64,000 bases of DNA, from assembly GCA_027625915.1 (NCBI GenBank), contig JANTQA010000017.1:248001-312000 (forward strand). Reading direction: 5' to 3'. Of this stretch, positions 36,346 through 49,088 are shown piece after piece (position 1 is the stretch's first letter; every line of letters begins with the position of its first letter). This DNA comes from Anaeramoeba flamelloides. Its lineage: Eukaryota; Metamonada; Anaeramoebidae. A program made the translations under genes and the position numbers. The notes below the pieces were generated by a model. The model saw only the letters and a program-made list of their open reading frames with translations. It was not told the DNA's origin and made no database searches.

Positions 36346-36570
36346 AAGACATACCCAAATTTTTTTTTATGTTTAAAAAAGAAAAATCAAAAAATTTAAA
36401 AGAAAAAAGGAAAAAGAAAAAAAAGTAAAAGAAAAAAAGAAATTTAAAAAGAGTTTATAAGAAGCAATTGATAAAAAATCAAAAAAAAAAACAAAAATAT
36501 CTTTCATTACGGACTATCAAAAATCAAAGTCACAATACTTTTGGTTGATTTAATTTAAATTGATAATGGA

Positions 36571-36810
36571 TCATGAATGTTCATTTACCGATCGTTGTTT
36601 AATTGTTTTAATTTCTTCTTTTTTTTTTGATCTTATTTGCTTGAAATCTTTGGTCATTTTAGCCTTTGCTTTTTTGTTTTTCTTTTTGAGTTTACTCATA
36701 CTTTCGTGTTTTAGTGTCTCAGTATTAGCAAGTAACCACTTGATCTTTTTCTTTTTTAACTCTTCTTCCCAATATAAAAAGATCCCACCAGGGGAAAAAT
36801 GGAAACAAAA
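36571..36810 (-). other. Small protein-like minus-strand frame (80 codons, no start)
   Basis: Between an upstream TGA and a terminal TGA the minus strand reads FSPGGIFLYWEEELKKKKIK, then WLLANTETLKHESM and a Lys-rich tail ending RSVNEHS. The composition is more protein-like than the Phe/Leu-rich plus-strand frame opposite. There is no ATG before residue ~39 and no obvious acceptor, so it may be a gene fragment or transposon-carried piece next to the LINE relic. Confidence 0.25.
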
Positions 36811-36934
36811 TCAAAAAAATTAAACATTTTCTAAATCATTCTTCAAAAATATTTAATTGCTTTATTAATTAATTTTTTCATCTCTAATATCTCTCTTATA
36901 TATATATATATTATCTTATTATTATTAACAATAA

Positions 36935-39603
36935 ACAAACAAATTAATAAATTTTTATGAATCAAATAAATATAAAAGAGATAATAAAATCAGGAAGGCA
37001 TGTTTTCAATTATTCTTAACAATTGGAGAACTGCCAGCGCTTACTTATAAATTTTATGAATGGATTTTAAAAAAATTCACCAAGTCATATAAAGAATTAT
37101 ATTTAGAATTAATTATATTATTGCGAACATCAATTGAAGATAATAAAAATAAATTAACATTAAATAATGTAAAGAATTTATTACACCAAATTGAAAATTT
37201 AATTAAAGGAGATGAATCAATGGATATCATTATCGAGTATTTAAAGATCATTAAAATATTTTTTGGCAAATTTTTTTTAAAATTATCAAATCATTTCAAG
37301 CCTTTAGTCTTGATTATAATTGGTTTTAAAATCCCACCAAAATCGTCTTTACAAATTGAACCATATTTTGAGGAATGCTTTTCAAAGATTTGGAAAATTC
37401 AAAATTCATTAGTTTTAGAAATTTTAGGAGAAATCATAGCAGAAATCAATTTAATCAAGAAATGGAATCGAATAAATAATGAAAGATTTAAAGTGATTAC
37501 ATCATATTTTTTAAAAATATTAACTTTAATTAATCAAAAATCCATTAATGAATTTCAATTAAGTAGGGTCATTAAATCTTTTATTGAATGTTATCAAAAG
37601 ATCCATCTAAAATATGAACCAACTTTTTCGGTATTAAATGGTTGCCAAATGATAGAAAGTATATTGAAAGTTTTAATTGAAAAACATTTAATAAAAATTT
37701 TCCCTCAAATTGAATCATTAATTCAATTTTATTTTTTTAATTCTGGCTGTTCAGAAAAAAAAATGGAAAGACTATTAAAAATTAATTTCCAAATCCTTCA
37801 AAAACTTGAATATTTTCTTTGTTTTAATGATTTAAAATATTTAGTTCTAAATAAAGAATTTTTAAATCTTAGATTTCATAGAAATGAAAAAATTTGTTCT
37901 TATATTATCCAAACTATCATTGAAGTAATTAATAAAGAAAATCAATATTATAAAAACGAATATGTGAATACTGAAAAGGAAAATGAGAGAAGAGAAGAAA
38001 TAAAAGGCATAAAGAGTGGAGCGGTAGGATTAGAAAGTGTAGAAACCGGTTTAAATAAAAATTATTTCCCACAATATAATCAAATTAACACTAATAGTTA
38101 TCCAACTTATCCAACAAATAACAATTCAACTCAATTCAACTCTGATTTAAATACTGGAAACGCTTTATTATTTAGTATTGAGAATAATCAAATAAAAATA
38201 ATGAATATAAAAAATGAAAACGAAAATGAAAACGAAAATGAAAACGAAAATGAAAAAGAAAATTCGAAAGAAAATTCGAAAGAAAAAGAAATATTATTTA
38301 TAATTAGCAATGAAAATAAAAAAAAATCAATTGATAATAATCAAGGAAAGGGATATCAGGAAAAGGAAAAAGAAAAAGAAGAGGAAACAGTCGGGAGAAA
38401 GGGAAAAGAAATTAAAAAGGATAAAGAAATTAAAAAAGATCAAGAAAATCATTTGAAAATTGAAAAAGAAAGTATTCTTTTAACTGAAAAAAAAATCGAA
38501 AAGAAAGCTTTAAAAAATAATAGCGACAATTTATTATTTAAAGTAGATCAAGGACAAGACAAATTATTATTTGTTTTTAATCCAAATTCAAATGTATTTC
38601 AGGAAAACAAAATTTTAACAACCTCTAAAAATAACGAAAATTCAAATCAAAGTCATAATGGCAATAATTACCAACCCTATCAAAATAATTACTATAGAAA
38701 TAATTTTAAAAATTCCTATAATAATAGCAATTATAATGTCAACTATAATATTAATGAATTTATGAATGTTAATGACAAGACCAATGAAAATCAAAGTTTG
38801 CTATTTCGTTTTCAACCAAAAATTAAACCAAGAAATTATTTAACAAAAAAAATTTTATTAAAAATTAATATTGATAATGAAAAGAATTTCCAATCAAATT
38901 TTAATATTTTGAAAATGTGTAATTTATCTGAAGCAAAAATGAATAATTATTTTTATGAACTTTGTTTTTTAACAAAAAAGAAAATATTAAAATCACAATT
39001 AATTAAAGCAATTATTTTAAAAGAACTTATTTTAAAAGAATTAAAAGGATATACAAATAATCTAAATTATTTTTTTGAAATAATTAATATTGGAAAATTT
39101 AATCTTAAAAATAAAAAAAAATTATTTAATTTTATTAAATTTAATTCTTGAAAAAAAATTAATAACAAAAATTCAATTCAAAAGAAAATCAATATTTGAA
39201 TATTTATTTCCATTTTTATTAAATTCAAATAAAATTATTAAATATGAAACTCTCAAAATATTGATTAAAATCCAATTAATTTTTCCTCAAATGCTTAGTA
39301 ATAAGGAAAATTTACAACTTTTAGAAATCTGTTTATTACAATTGAATGAAAAAAATAAAAACATTCAAGAAAAATCTCTAAAATTATTATCTTTAGTTCC
39401 AGTCGTTAATCAAATATATTTTGATTTCCCACCAGATTTTCTTAAGGTTAAAGAACGTAATCAAATGATTAAAGAATTTAGAAACAGTACCATTTCTTCT
39501 GAACAATTTAGACAACTGTTAATTTATTTTTCAATTAAAAATAATAATTCTGATCAGATTAAAAATTTTTTAAAAAGAATTTATAATTTATCTGGTTATT
39601 TAC

Positions 39604-39663
<60 letters not shown>

Positions 39664-42600
39664 CAAATGATAATAACAATGGGAATAAAAATGAAAATGA
39701 ATTGATTAATTTAAAAAATAATAGATCTGAAATTCATTATTTTTCTTTATTACAAATTTCATTATATTGTATTGATAATAATCTTCAAACGATATTTGGA
39801 AAACCTAATGATACTTTAAAAGCTTTTGAAATCTTTTTAAAAAAATCATTTGAAAATAATTCATCTGAAGACATTAATGGAAAAGTTTTTTTACAAATCA
39901 TAAATCATCTGGAAAGAGAAATTCTCAATTCTTCTATTGGTTCGTTCTGTAATAACAATAACAACAACAACAACAACAGTAGTAGTAGTAGTAGTAGTAG
40001 TAGCAGCAGCAATAGCAATAAAAATCTAATTAATACTAATACTACTACGACTAATAATAAAATTGAAACTTCAAATTTTTTTAAAAAAAATGCACATGTA
40101 TTTAAAGAATGGTTTTCTCAAATTAGACCAATAATAATGATCGCTTCACAAAAGCAAGAGGATCATACTTCGGTAATCAGGTATTCTTTTCTTCATTTAA
40201 ATGATTTGAAGTTATTACTTCCTGAAAAGATTCTTTTGAATTCAAAAAAGGAGTTAATTAGAATTAGAATGGATTTAGAATGGACTTTATTTTTTTTAAC
40301 AAGAGCATTAATTGAATTAGAACAAGTTGGCGAATTAAAAGGTTTAGTATTTTTAATCAAAGAATTATTTAACGAATTTAGCGAATTACCATTAAAAGAT
40401 TACACAATTTCTTGGTTATCGGCAACAATTTATTATGCCAAAAGGCAATATGAAAATTTTATTTCACAGATGAAAAATGTAATTACCAATTATACTGATT
40501 TATATTTTAGTAATAAAAATCAGGTTAATAAGCAAAAAATTGAAAATAAAAAGGAAAACATTCAAATTATCAACTGTAGTTACAATTATTTAATTGAATT
40601 ATTAACCAATGGTTATTTAATGATTCAAAATAATTCTGAAATGATTAATTGGTTTGAGCAATTTAATAATAATTCAAAAAATGAAAAAATTGAAAAATTA
40701 TTTAATTTTAAAAAAATTTTTTTAGAAACCTTAACTAGTTTTAATTCCTTTGAAGCTAAGAAAACTTTAAAACAAAATAAAGAAAATTTTCAAATTAATG
40801 GTATAAATATGAAGGAATTATTATTGATGATTTCCGGTGAAAAGGAAGATTACCAAATAATTAAAAATCTATTAATAAAAAAAATAAATAATGTTAAAGA
40901 AATGCCTTTAAAGCAAATTAATTTATTTATTAATGAATGGAAAATATTAAACTTTTTAAAGAAAAATAAAAAATTTAATTTTGAAGAAAATGATGAATTT
41001 AATAATAATAATGATGATGATGATGATGATAGAATTGGAAATATTAATATGAATGGAAATGGGAAAGGAAAAGGGATTGATGTTCAAAAAATTTATTCTG
41101 ATTCAAAATTTAAAAAATCAAAATTAACTACAAATAATTTGGTTTATTTAAATTTTTTGGATAAGGCTTTTAATGAAAATTGGATCAAAAAAAAAATTTA
41201 TAAAAATTATTTAAATAATAAAAATTTTAATACAGCCCTTGACTATTTAAAGAAAGAAAAAGAAAACTTAAAAGGCAGTAATTGGTATAAAATAGCAAAA
41301 AATGATTTTTATTTTAAAAAAAATAATAATGAGAAAAGTAATGACTTAATTAATAAATATTTAAAAATAGTAAATTTAAAAGAAAAAAATAAATTAAAAT
41401 TAATAAAGAAATTAAAAAATAATAATAAAGGATCATTTAATTTTAACACTTATTTTGAAAATTATTTTGATAAAGATTCAAATAACTCGAAATTATGGTT
41501 ATTTTATTCAGATTGGAATTATAAGCAAATGAATCAATATTTGAAAGAAAGCCAACTTAATAAAAAAGAGAAAAAAAATGATTCAAATAAAATTGAAGAA
41601 ATGGGGAATAATTTGAAGGAGAGTAAACAAACAGAGGAAAATGACGAGGATGAAAAGTTAGAAATAATGATAAAAAATGTCATTAATTCAATGATTAATT
41701 TTTTTAAATTTAATGTCAAAAAGGAAATCTCTTTAACTTTAAAATTTATTAAAGTTCTGAGTTTAGTAAAAACCCCAAATGTATTTAAAAAGAAAATTAA
41801 AGAATTAGGTAAATATAATAACTTTTTGCCAATTGTTTCAAGAATTTTCAGTGAATTTCATAATATAAATTCAAATAATGAATCAAAAGACTTGATAAAG
41901 GAATTATGTTTACAATTATTAAATAATTATCCAGAAAAATTAATGATCCCAATTATAGTGGAATCCTTAAATAATTTAAATAATGATCATTTAAAATATT
42001 TGTTTGAAGAATTGAAGGTTAATAATTTAGATGTTTTCAATGAATCAATAAAATTTATTTATGAGCTTGAGCCAATGTCTTTATTACCTGAAGAAAAATG
42101 GGAATCATCATTATTAAGATTTAAACCAGGTAGTTCTTTTTTAAAATCATTAGCTACTGTTTCTAAATCGAAAGAAAAATATAGGCAATTCATGAAATCA
42201 ACAATAAATAAATTAGAAAAATTATTTAACAATCATTTTAATAATATTAATAATAATGAAATTAATAATAATAATAATAATAATAATATGGAAAAAGATG
42301 ATGTAAATGTAAATGCAAATGAGAATGAACATGAAAATAAAAATGAAAATGTAAATGAAAATCAAAATCAAAATGTAAATAAAAGTGAAAGTGTAAAAAT
42401 AAAAACAAAGCATGAAGAATGGTTTGAAAAAACATTAATAAAAGATATTGAAAATTCAATTAAGGAATTAAAGGAACCAAAATATTTGACAAATTTGGAA
42501 TTATCTTTAAAAAAAACGGTTGGTCTATTGAACACATTACAAAATATATTAAAAAGAAAAAATTTAGAATTAAAAAATATTAGCCCAATCTTAACGAGTT

Positions 42601-45600
42601 TAAGAGTTAACCTTATACCGTTATTAAATTTCCAATCAAAAAATAACTCTTTAATAAAAATCAATAAAATATTAAACAATGTGGAGATCATTCCAACCAA
42701 AACGAGGCCAAAAATACTGAATATTAAAAATGAAAGAGGAGAAATTTCCAAATATTTGTTAAAAGGTAAGGATGATTTAAAATTGGACCAAAGAATTATT
42801 CAGTTATTTCATATCATTAATTTGATTGTTGATGGAAATCATCAAATTGAATTATACTCTGTGATTCCATTATTAGGGAATTCGGGATTAATTGAGATGG
42901 TTAAAAATGGAACGCCGTTATATTCTCTATATAAGAATTGGTATCAAAATGAAACAAAAATGATGAGTCCAACTAAGGAATATTATATCCAATTAGAAAG
43001 ATATTTCAAATTAAATAATATTGAAACAATAAACTTAAAAAATGAAAATATTAATGATTACAATAATGATAAAAAAAGGAACAGAAAGGATTGGCCCGTT
43101 GAAGTATTAAAACAGGTTTATACCGAATTGAGCAACCAAACGCCACAGAATTTAATTTCGAAGGAATTTATTCAAAATAGTTCGTCTACAAATGATTGGT
43201 GGAACAAATTATTAGTCTATAAAAGATCTTTAGCAATCAATTCAATGGTTGGGCATCTTATTGGGCTTGGCGATCGTCATTTGGCAAATATATTAATTGA
43301 TTTCAATTCTGGGAAAATGATTAATATTGATTTTAACGTGTGCTTTGAGAAGGGTAAGCGTCTACTGGTACCAGAAACTGTTCCCTTTAGGTTGACAAAT
43401 AACTTGATAAACTCTTTGGGGGTTAATGGGATCAATGGAACCTATTTTTCAAGTTGTAAAAAATCCTTAAAAGTATTAAAAAGCAAAAAGCAAATTATAA
43501 TGCTGACATTAGAAACATTCATTAATGATCCATTAAATGAATGGAAAACAAATGTTGCGGAAAGGTATAACCGAAAAATGATTGAATTGGAAGTTTCTTT
43601 AATTGATTTTTGTTCCGAAATTAAAAATAGGAAAAAACGGTTTACTGATGCTAAAGATTTTTTTATCAAGCAAATCGAGTTGTTGAAAAAGAAATTAAAA
43701 GCAATTAAAAATAATTTCATCAAATATTGCGATTTGGATTCCCAATTAAACAGGCATATCAGAGAAAAAAGGGAATTTAAAGATGAAATCACAAATATCA
43801 ATAATCAAATAGACGATTATAAAAAATTATTTCACAAGGTCCAAAATGAAAATAAATATTTTTCAAAGCAAAGAGATGAATTAATTGATCAATTAACATT
43901 GATTTCAGAAGAATTTGAAGCCTATAATTCAAAAATTGAAACCAAATTTATCACAAATTTATTAACTGAAAAGGATTTTGAAAATAATTATCAAATAACC
44001 AAATTGGAAATGGGGAAAATTAATAAATCAGATCCAATATTTTGGGACGCATTGTCTTCATATACTAACAATGGTCAAGAGTTTTTAAAAACGTCAAAAG
44101 AAATTGAAAATAAATGGAAAATAAATAATAGAAATAGAATAAATTTATTATTATTCAGTTACAAATTATGTTTGAAATACAAAAGATATTATTTGAAATT
44201 ATTAATAAAGGATAATAAAGCCAATTTAAATTCAAAATATTATATTTGGTCAAATAATATAAATAATTTACTTGATCAACCAATAAATGATTTACCAAAA
44301 TTTTTCCAATCAATTAAGAATAGATATAGTAATTTATATAAAAATAATATTGATAAGAAAAATGAGAAAGATCTTGTTAAGAAAAAGAAGGAGAATGAAG
44401 AGGAAGAAAAGGAAAAACAAGAACAAATTCAATTAAGAAAAAAAAAATTGAATGGAATCATTAAAAAATTAAAATTCTATAATGACAAAAAATTAAAGTG
44501 TGGCAATAAAATTAATAGTTCGAAAAAAAAATTACAAAATAATATTATGAAGGAATTGAATATTCAGAAAATTAATTTAGATCTTGGAATATATCCAATT
44601 TTTTTACATTCAATCAGTTCAATATTATTAATTTTAAAGGATAAAATGCAAAATTTTAGTACCATTAATAATTATGAGAAAATTTACAAACAATTTAAAA
44701 ATATTATCGTTAAAATTGATTGCTTATTGAAGTCGGTTTCGAAAATTAGTCTATTAATTTTCAATCTTTTAGAAAATAATGAAGAATTGATATTTGCCGT
44801 TGAAAGTATTAATTTAATTTTATTAAAATTTAATAATATCAAAGAAAAATTAATTAATTTTGATCATAATAAAATAAATCAAAAATTTAAATTCAATATA
44901 AAAAAAATTCAAATCCAAATTAATAATTTATTTCAGAATAATAATCAAGTGAAATCGGGTGAAGACCAATTTATTTTTGAGAATAATTTCCAATATTTTA
45001 AAGATTTATTAATGAAAGATAGCCAATTATTTAATTTAAATAATCTGTTTATTGATTTAGAAAATTCTTTTGATCAACTTAAAATTGGGACAATGATCAC
45101 ATCAAACATTTCAATAGAAAAATTGTTTTTAATACATAAATTAAATATTTTTGTTCAATTATTTGAAAAAAATAATAAGAAGGATGAAGATGCTATTGGA
45201 AAATTAATTGAAAACTTTTTATTATTTTTCATGAAACAATTATTAATACCGCTGTTTAATCAATTATTAAATCAATTAATAAATATATTTCAAAAAAATG
45301 ATCGTGATAATGATGATGAAAAAAATAATGTTGTGCCAAGTTTATTGCAATTTTTAGGTTTCCAAGAACAACTAAAAATAATTGAATCAAAATTAACTGA
45401 TTTAAATAATCTTAATAATGATTTAAAAGAAGACGATGAGAAAGCAAAAATAAATAAAGACAATGAGGACGACGATAATGATGAGGATGATGATGATGAT
45501 GATGATGAAGATTACTCTTATGATGATGGAATATTTAAAAAACAGCAAGAATTTAGTATAAAGGATAATAATTATAAAAAATTTACAAGGGAAATGAAAA

Positions 45601-46649
45601 AATTATATTCCAAATTATCAAAAAATTTTAATTTAATGAATGGAATAGACAAAGAATTTATCAAAATTATACAAAAATCTTCAGATCTGTTTAATATTAA
45701 CAATTCTGGTAATTCTATTGAAATCGAAAGAGAAAACATTGATTTTTTAAAGAGATCAATGAGTAGAAAGCAGCAATATGAAATTAATTATCATAATTTG
45801 TCAATAAATATTTTAAAACTATTAAACGAAATAATCCTATTTGAAAAAGGTAGGACAGATGAAAAAATTGATCAAAAATGTCTCAATATTATATATGATT
45901 TAGAAAATGTATTAGATGGTATAAATAAAAATTCAGTATTAATTCAGAATTCGAAACAATCTGGTTTGGATTTATCTAAAAAGCAAGAAAAATTGGAAAG
46001 CAAAAAATTAAATCATCAAAAGGCAATAATTAATTTCAAAAAATTAATCAGTCCTTTAAAAAATAATGTTACAAATTATTTGCAAGATATTAATCAATTA
46101 ATCAAAGACGTTATGGAGATTTGTAATTATCAAAATAATACTTTTTGGAAGGAAGTTCAACCTTTATTAAAAAATCTAGAAAGTAATTCCAAATATGGCG
46201 AATTTTATAATACTATTGGTAAAAAATCCACAGCAATTTTGGAATCAAAGAAGAATCTATTTCATGCCATTAATCAATTTTTAGAAGATATTTCAATTTC
46301 AATGAAAAATAAAAACAAAAAACGGTTTAATGTTAAATTCGAAACTGTTCTATCTGGGTTCAGAAATCAATATTTGAAATTGTTTTTAGATGTCTTTGCA
46401 TTGATGGGAGAATCTGAAAAAACTAAAATTAATATCAAAAAAATGGAAAATTCAAAAGAAGATAATCATTTAAATGAAAAAGTCGATTTTAAAAACAGTA
46501 TTAATAAAGCTAAAAGTGTTTTTAATAAGGTTGATTTGAAATTTAATTCCAATTTATCAATAAACGATGAAGTAAACCATTTGATTCAAACTGCTACATC
46601 AATAGATAACTTGGCAAAAATGTATGAAGGCTTTAATGCTTGGGTCTAA
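36935..46649 (+). CDS. SMG1: SMG1, phosphatidylinositol-3-kinase-related protein kinase of NMD
   Basis: SMG1 phosphorylates UPF1 in nonsense-mediated mRNA decay. The evidence is strongest in the kinase region of the main frame (numbered from 39090): LLKGKDDLKLDQRIIQLFHI, SVIPLLGNSGLIEMV and WYQ, the DWWNKLLVYKRSLAINSMVG block, catalytic loop GLGDRHLANILID (D1395, N1400), and IDFNVCFEKGK (D1414), where SMG1 characteristically lacks the DFG glycine. The FATC end is SIDNLAKMYEGFNAWV. A long SMG1-type insertion of ~1000 residues separates kinase and FATC. The N-terminal part is alpha-solenoid with poly-Asn and Asn-Glu inserts. Two frames overlap at 39090-39151 and need a +1 shift (see finding). 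The first frame is open from 36935 but has no ATG until ~37220, although the sequence upstream of that (GELPALTYKFYEWILKKFTK) is clearly protein. An upstream exon probably supplies the start, with a candidate acceptor AG at 36992-36993. Confidence 0.93.
39604..39661 (+). repeat. In-frame (AAT)n poly-asparagine tract in SMG1
   Basis: About nineteen AAT codons in a row. A second composite tract at ~39952-40018 changes from AAC to AGT/AGC codons (poly-Asn then poly-Ser). Both lie between conserved solenoid segments and are near-pure at DNA level, so they are slippage-prone microsatellites tolerated in linkers. Confidence 0.9.
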
Positions 46650-46722
46650 TTTTTGTATTCATTATTTTCATTTATCCAATTACCACTTAATTAGTTTTTA
46701 TAAATATTTAAATAATTATAGA

Positions 46723-46763
<41 letters not shown>

Positions 46764-47419
46764 AATTATTTATAATAATGATTAAATTTAATGTTAGTAC
46801 AATTTAATAACAATAAATAAAGCCACATTATCAAAATATTATTAAAATTACATGTTATAATAATTCACTTCAAATTATTTAAACTTTTTTTATTTGTTTT
46901 TTTTTAAAAAAAAAAATAATCAAAATATTCTACAAAATAAGATCAGCAAATAAATATACAGTTATTAACTGATTGATATCAATTATTTAATCAGAACTTT
47001 CTTATATATTATAATTTTCAAAATGGAAATGTTAATGTAATTCAATTTAAATTAAAAATTTGATTCTTAATAATTATTTTTTTTTTTTTTTTTGTTTTAT
47101 TGATATTATTGGAAATAAATTACAATTTTCAAAGTATAAAATATTCTTATCAAACTTTATTTACATTATGATGCCAAAAATTATTCATTATTTTCAAACA
47201 ATAGAAAATTATTTCTCAACATATTTTTTTTTTTTGATATTTTTAATATTTTTTGAAAATTTTTTTTTTATTTATTTATTATTAATTTATTGAGAGAAAA
47301 GAGTAATTTAAGAATAATGCCCAGAAAAAAGAGAGAAGAAAATTAATACAAATTATATTATTCAAAACAAATCATATCAATGGTATGTCAAAATTGTAAT
47401 TTATTCACAGTAGTGAGGT
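46650..47419. other. SMG1 downstream spacer
   Basis: AT-rich, with a (TA)n tract at about 46728-46759. The plus-strand frame at 47060-47293 is nearly all Phe/Ile/Tyr and looks like AT-rich noise. No gene called. Confidence 0.5.
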
Positions 47420-48770
47420 TTTCCAGGATTTGAAAGAATTAAGTTAAATCTTTGATTTTTCTTTTTTCTTTTGAAATTCTGATTCACTTTGATTTAGGTG
47501 TTTTTCAATTTAAGAAATTTTAAGAAAAGTTAAGAAATTTTGTGATGAATTCCACAACTTGAAAAAAACCGCAGTTAGCTTTTCTTGAGTTTTCTGTTTA
47601 TTTGGAAAATCAATAGACTTTCTTTAGGTTTTTTTGACTTTTTCTAATTTATCTGTGAAGCGTTCTAGGTTTTTTTGAGGTTTTCTATTTTATAATTAAA
47701 ACAATTCACAAATTATCTAAATGGATATTCTAATTTTTTATGATAAAAAAATTTTGCATTTGATACAAAGAATCATTCGAATCTAGAAATTATTGAATTG
47801 TCAATTATTTTCTTTAAGAAAACCATTCTATGATAAAAATAAGATAATATTTGGATTAAAGTATTAATTATATAAACAAAAATAATAAAAATGATATCAA
47901 AGATATTATTTGAAATAAATCCTCAGTATCAATATTGTTATTAATTAAAGATAAAGAAAATTATTATTCTTTATCAAAATTTCGAAACTAAATTTAGCCA
48001 ATTACAGAAGTGTCCTCAAGTGCCTAGGTTTTATTTAATTTCTTAAATTAAAAGAAAATAAAAGAAATTAGTTTTTATATATCAAATTAAAACAAATACA
48101 TATTGGTTGTTTTCTTGAGGTTTTCTGTTTTATTTGTAAAATGTATTAACTGTTGTGGAAAAAAAGTGAAACAAGGTTTTTAATTGGGAACATTACTGAA
48201 AATGAAAAGTAAAATCAATAAAAAGAAGAAACCACTTAACTTCAAATAATAACCCATTATATTATTTTCAATCAATACAACAAATACAATTTAAATCTAC
48301 TTGATTTATCGAAATTTTTGGTGTGGTTTTGGAGATCTCAAAAATAGTCAATTTTTTGAACAAATTTTTAATAATTGTTCAATCAAAGAAAAACCCATAC
48401 CAAAAGATAGTATTAAAAAAACTGTTATTGTGGCGAATACTTCATTTTGTCTTTATTTATTTATTTATTTATTCTTTTTTTCATTGATCTTGTTTGAAAT
48501 TTCAGTAATGTTCCCAATTAAAAACGGTGTTTCACTTTTTTTCCATGTTTCACTTTTTTTCTACAACGGTAATTTTCAAAAGGAATAGAAAACTCAAAAA
48601 AACCTAACAAAAATCAATAGGTTTTACAATTAAAATAGAAAACCTCAAAAAAACCTAGAACACTTCACAAATAAACAGAACCCCCAAGAAAACCTAACAA
48701 CACTTTTCCAAAATTCAAAGAAGAGATCAAAATCAAAGATTTTACTCAATTCTTTAAAAGTCTGGAAAAT
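47420..48770. mobile_element. Foldback-type element, copy 2 (~1.35 kb)
   Basis: The outer arms TTTTCCAGGATTTGAAAGAA (47420 on) and the reverse complement of 48731-48770 match (CTTT.AAAGAATT.AGT.AAATCTTTGATT). The middle arms share TTTTCTTGAGTTTTCTGTTT and GAAGCGTTCTAGGTTTTTTT, complementary to AACCTAGAACACTTCACAAA near 48650. The inner arms are 48177-48201 against 48501-48524 (TTTTTAATTGGGAACATTAC), with a duplicated GTTTCACTTTTTTTCC beside them. The loop, 48215-48490, holds a protein-like stretch. The same arm motifs occur at 17372-18280. Confidence 0.5.
48301..48460 (+). other. Protein-like fragment inside the foldback loop
   Basis: The plus-strand frame reads IYRNFWCGFGDLKNSQFFEQ, then CSIKEKPIPKDSIKKTVIVA, before dissolving into Phe/Leu codons from the arm. 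It has no ATG. It looks like a short exon fragment caught between the inverted arms. I cannot name the source gene. Confidence 0.3.
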
Positions 48771-49088
48771 TTAACGAAAAGTGAATTGGTTTGTTTTAAT
48801 TTGAGAAATAAAAAGCTAATTTCTTTTATTTTCTTTTAATTTAAGAAATTAAAAAAAACCTAATGGCTGTAAGAGGAAATTATTTTTTTCACTTCATTTA
48901 AGAACAAAAAAAAAAACATCACAATTTATCAAAATAAACTTTTCAAATTTAGAAATCATCTTGGCACATTTGCAGTAAAACTAAATATATACTTTTATTT
49001 TTTGATTTCTTTTTTAATGCATGGTTTGTATAACAGACATACTTTTTTTAAGAAATTAAATTTAAAACTGGTTTTACTTGTGAGTTAA

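Noticed and set aside
36560-36823. 87-aa Phe/Leu-rich plus-strand frame
   Set aside because: Looks like the antisense of the more protein-like minus-strand frame at 36571-36810.
39001-39297. A canonical intron joining the two SMG1 frames
   Set aside because: No GT dinucleotide occurs from 38966 to 39297, and the sequence up to the overlap remains protein-like.
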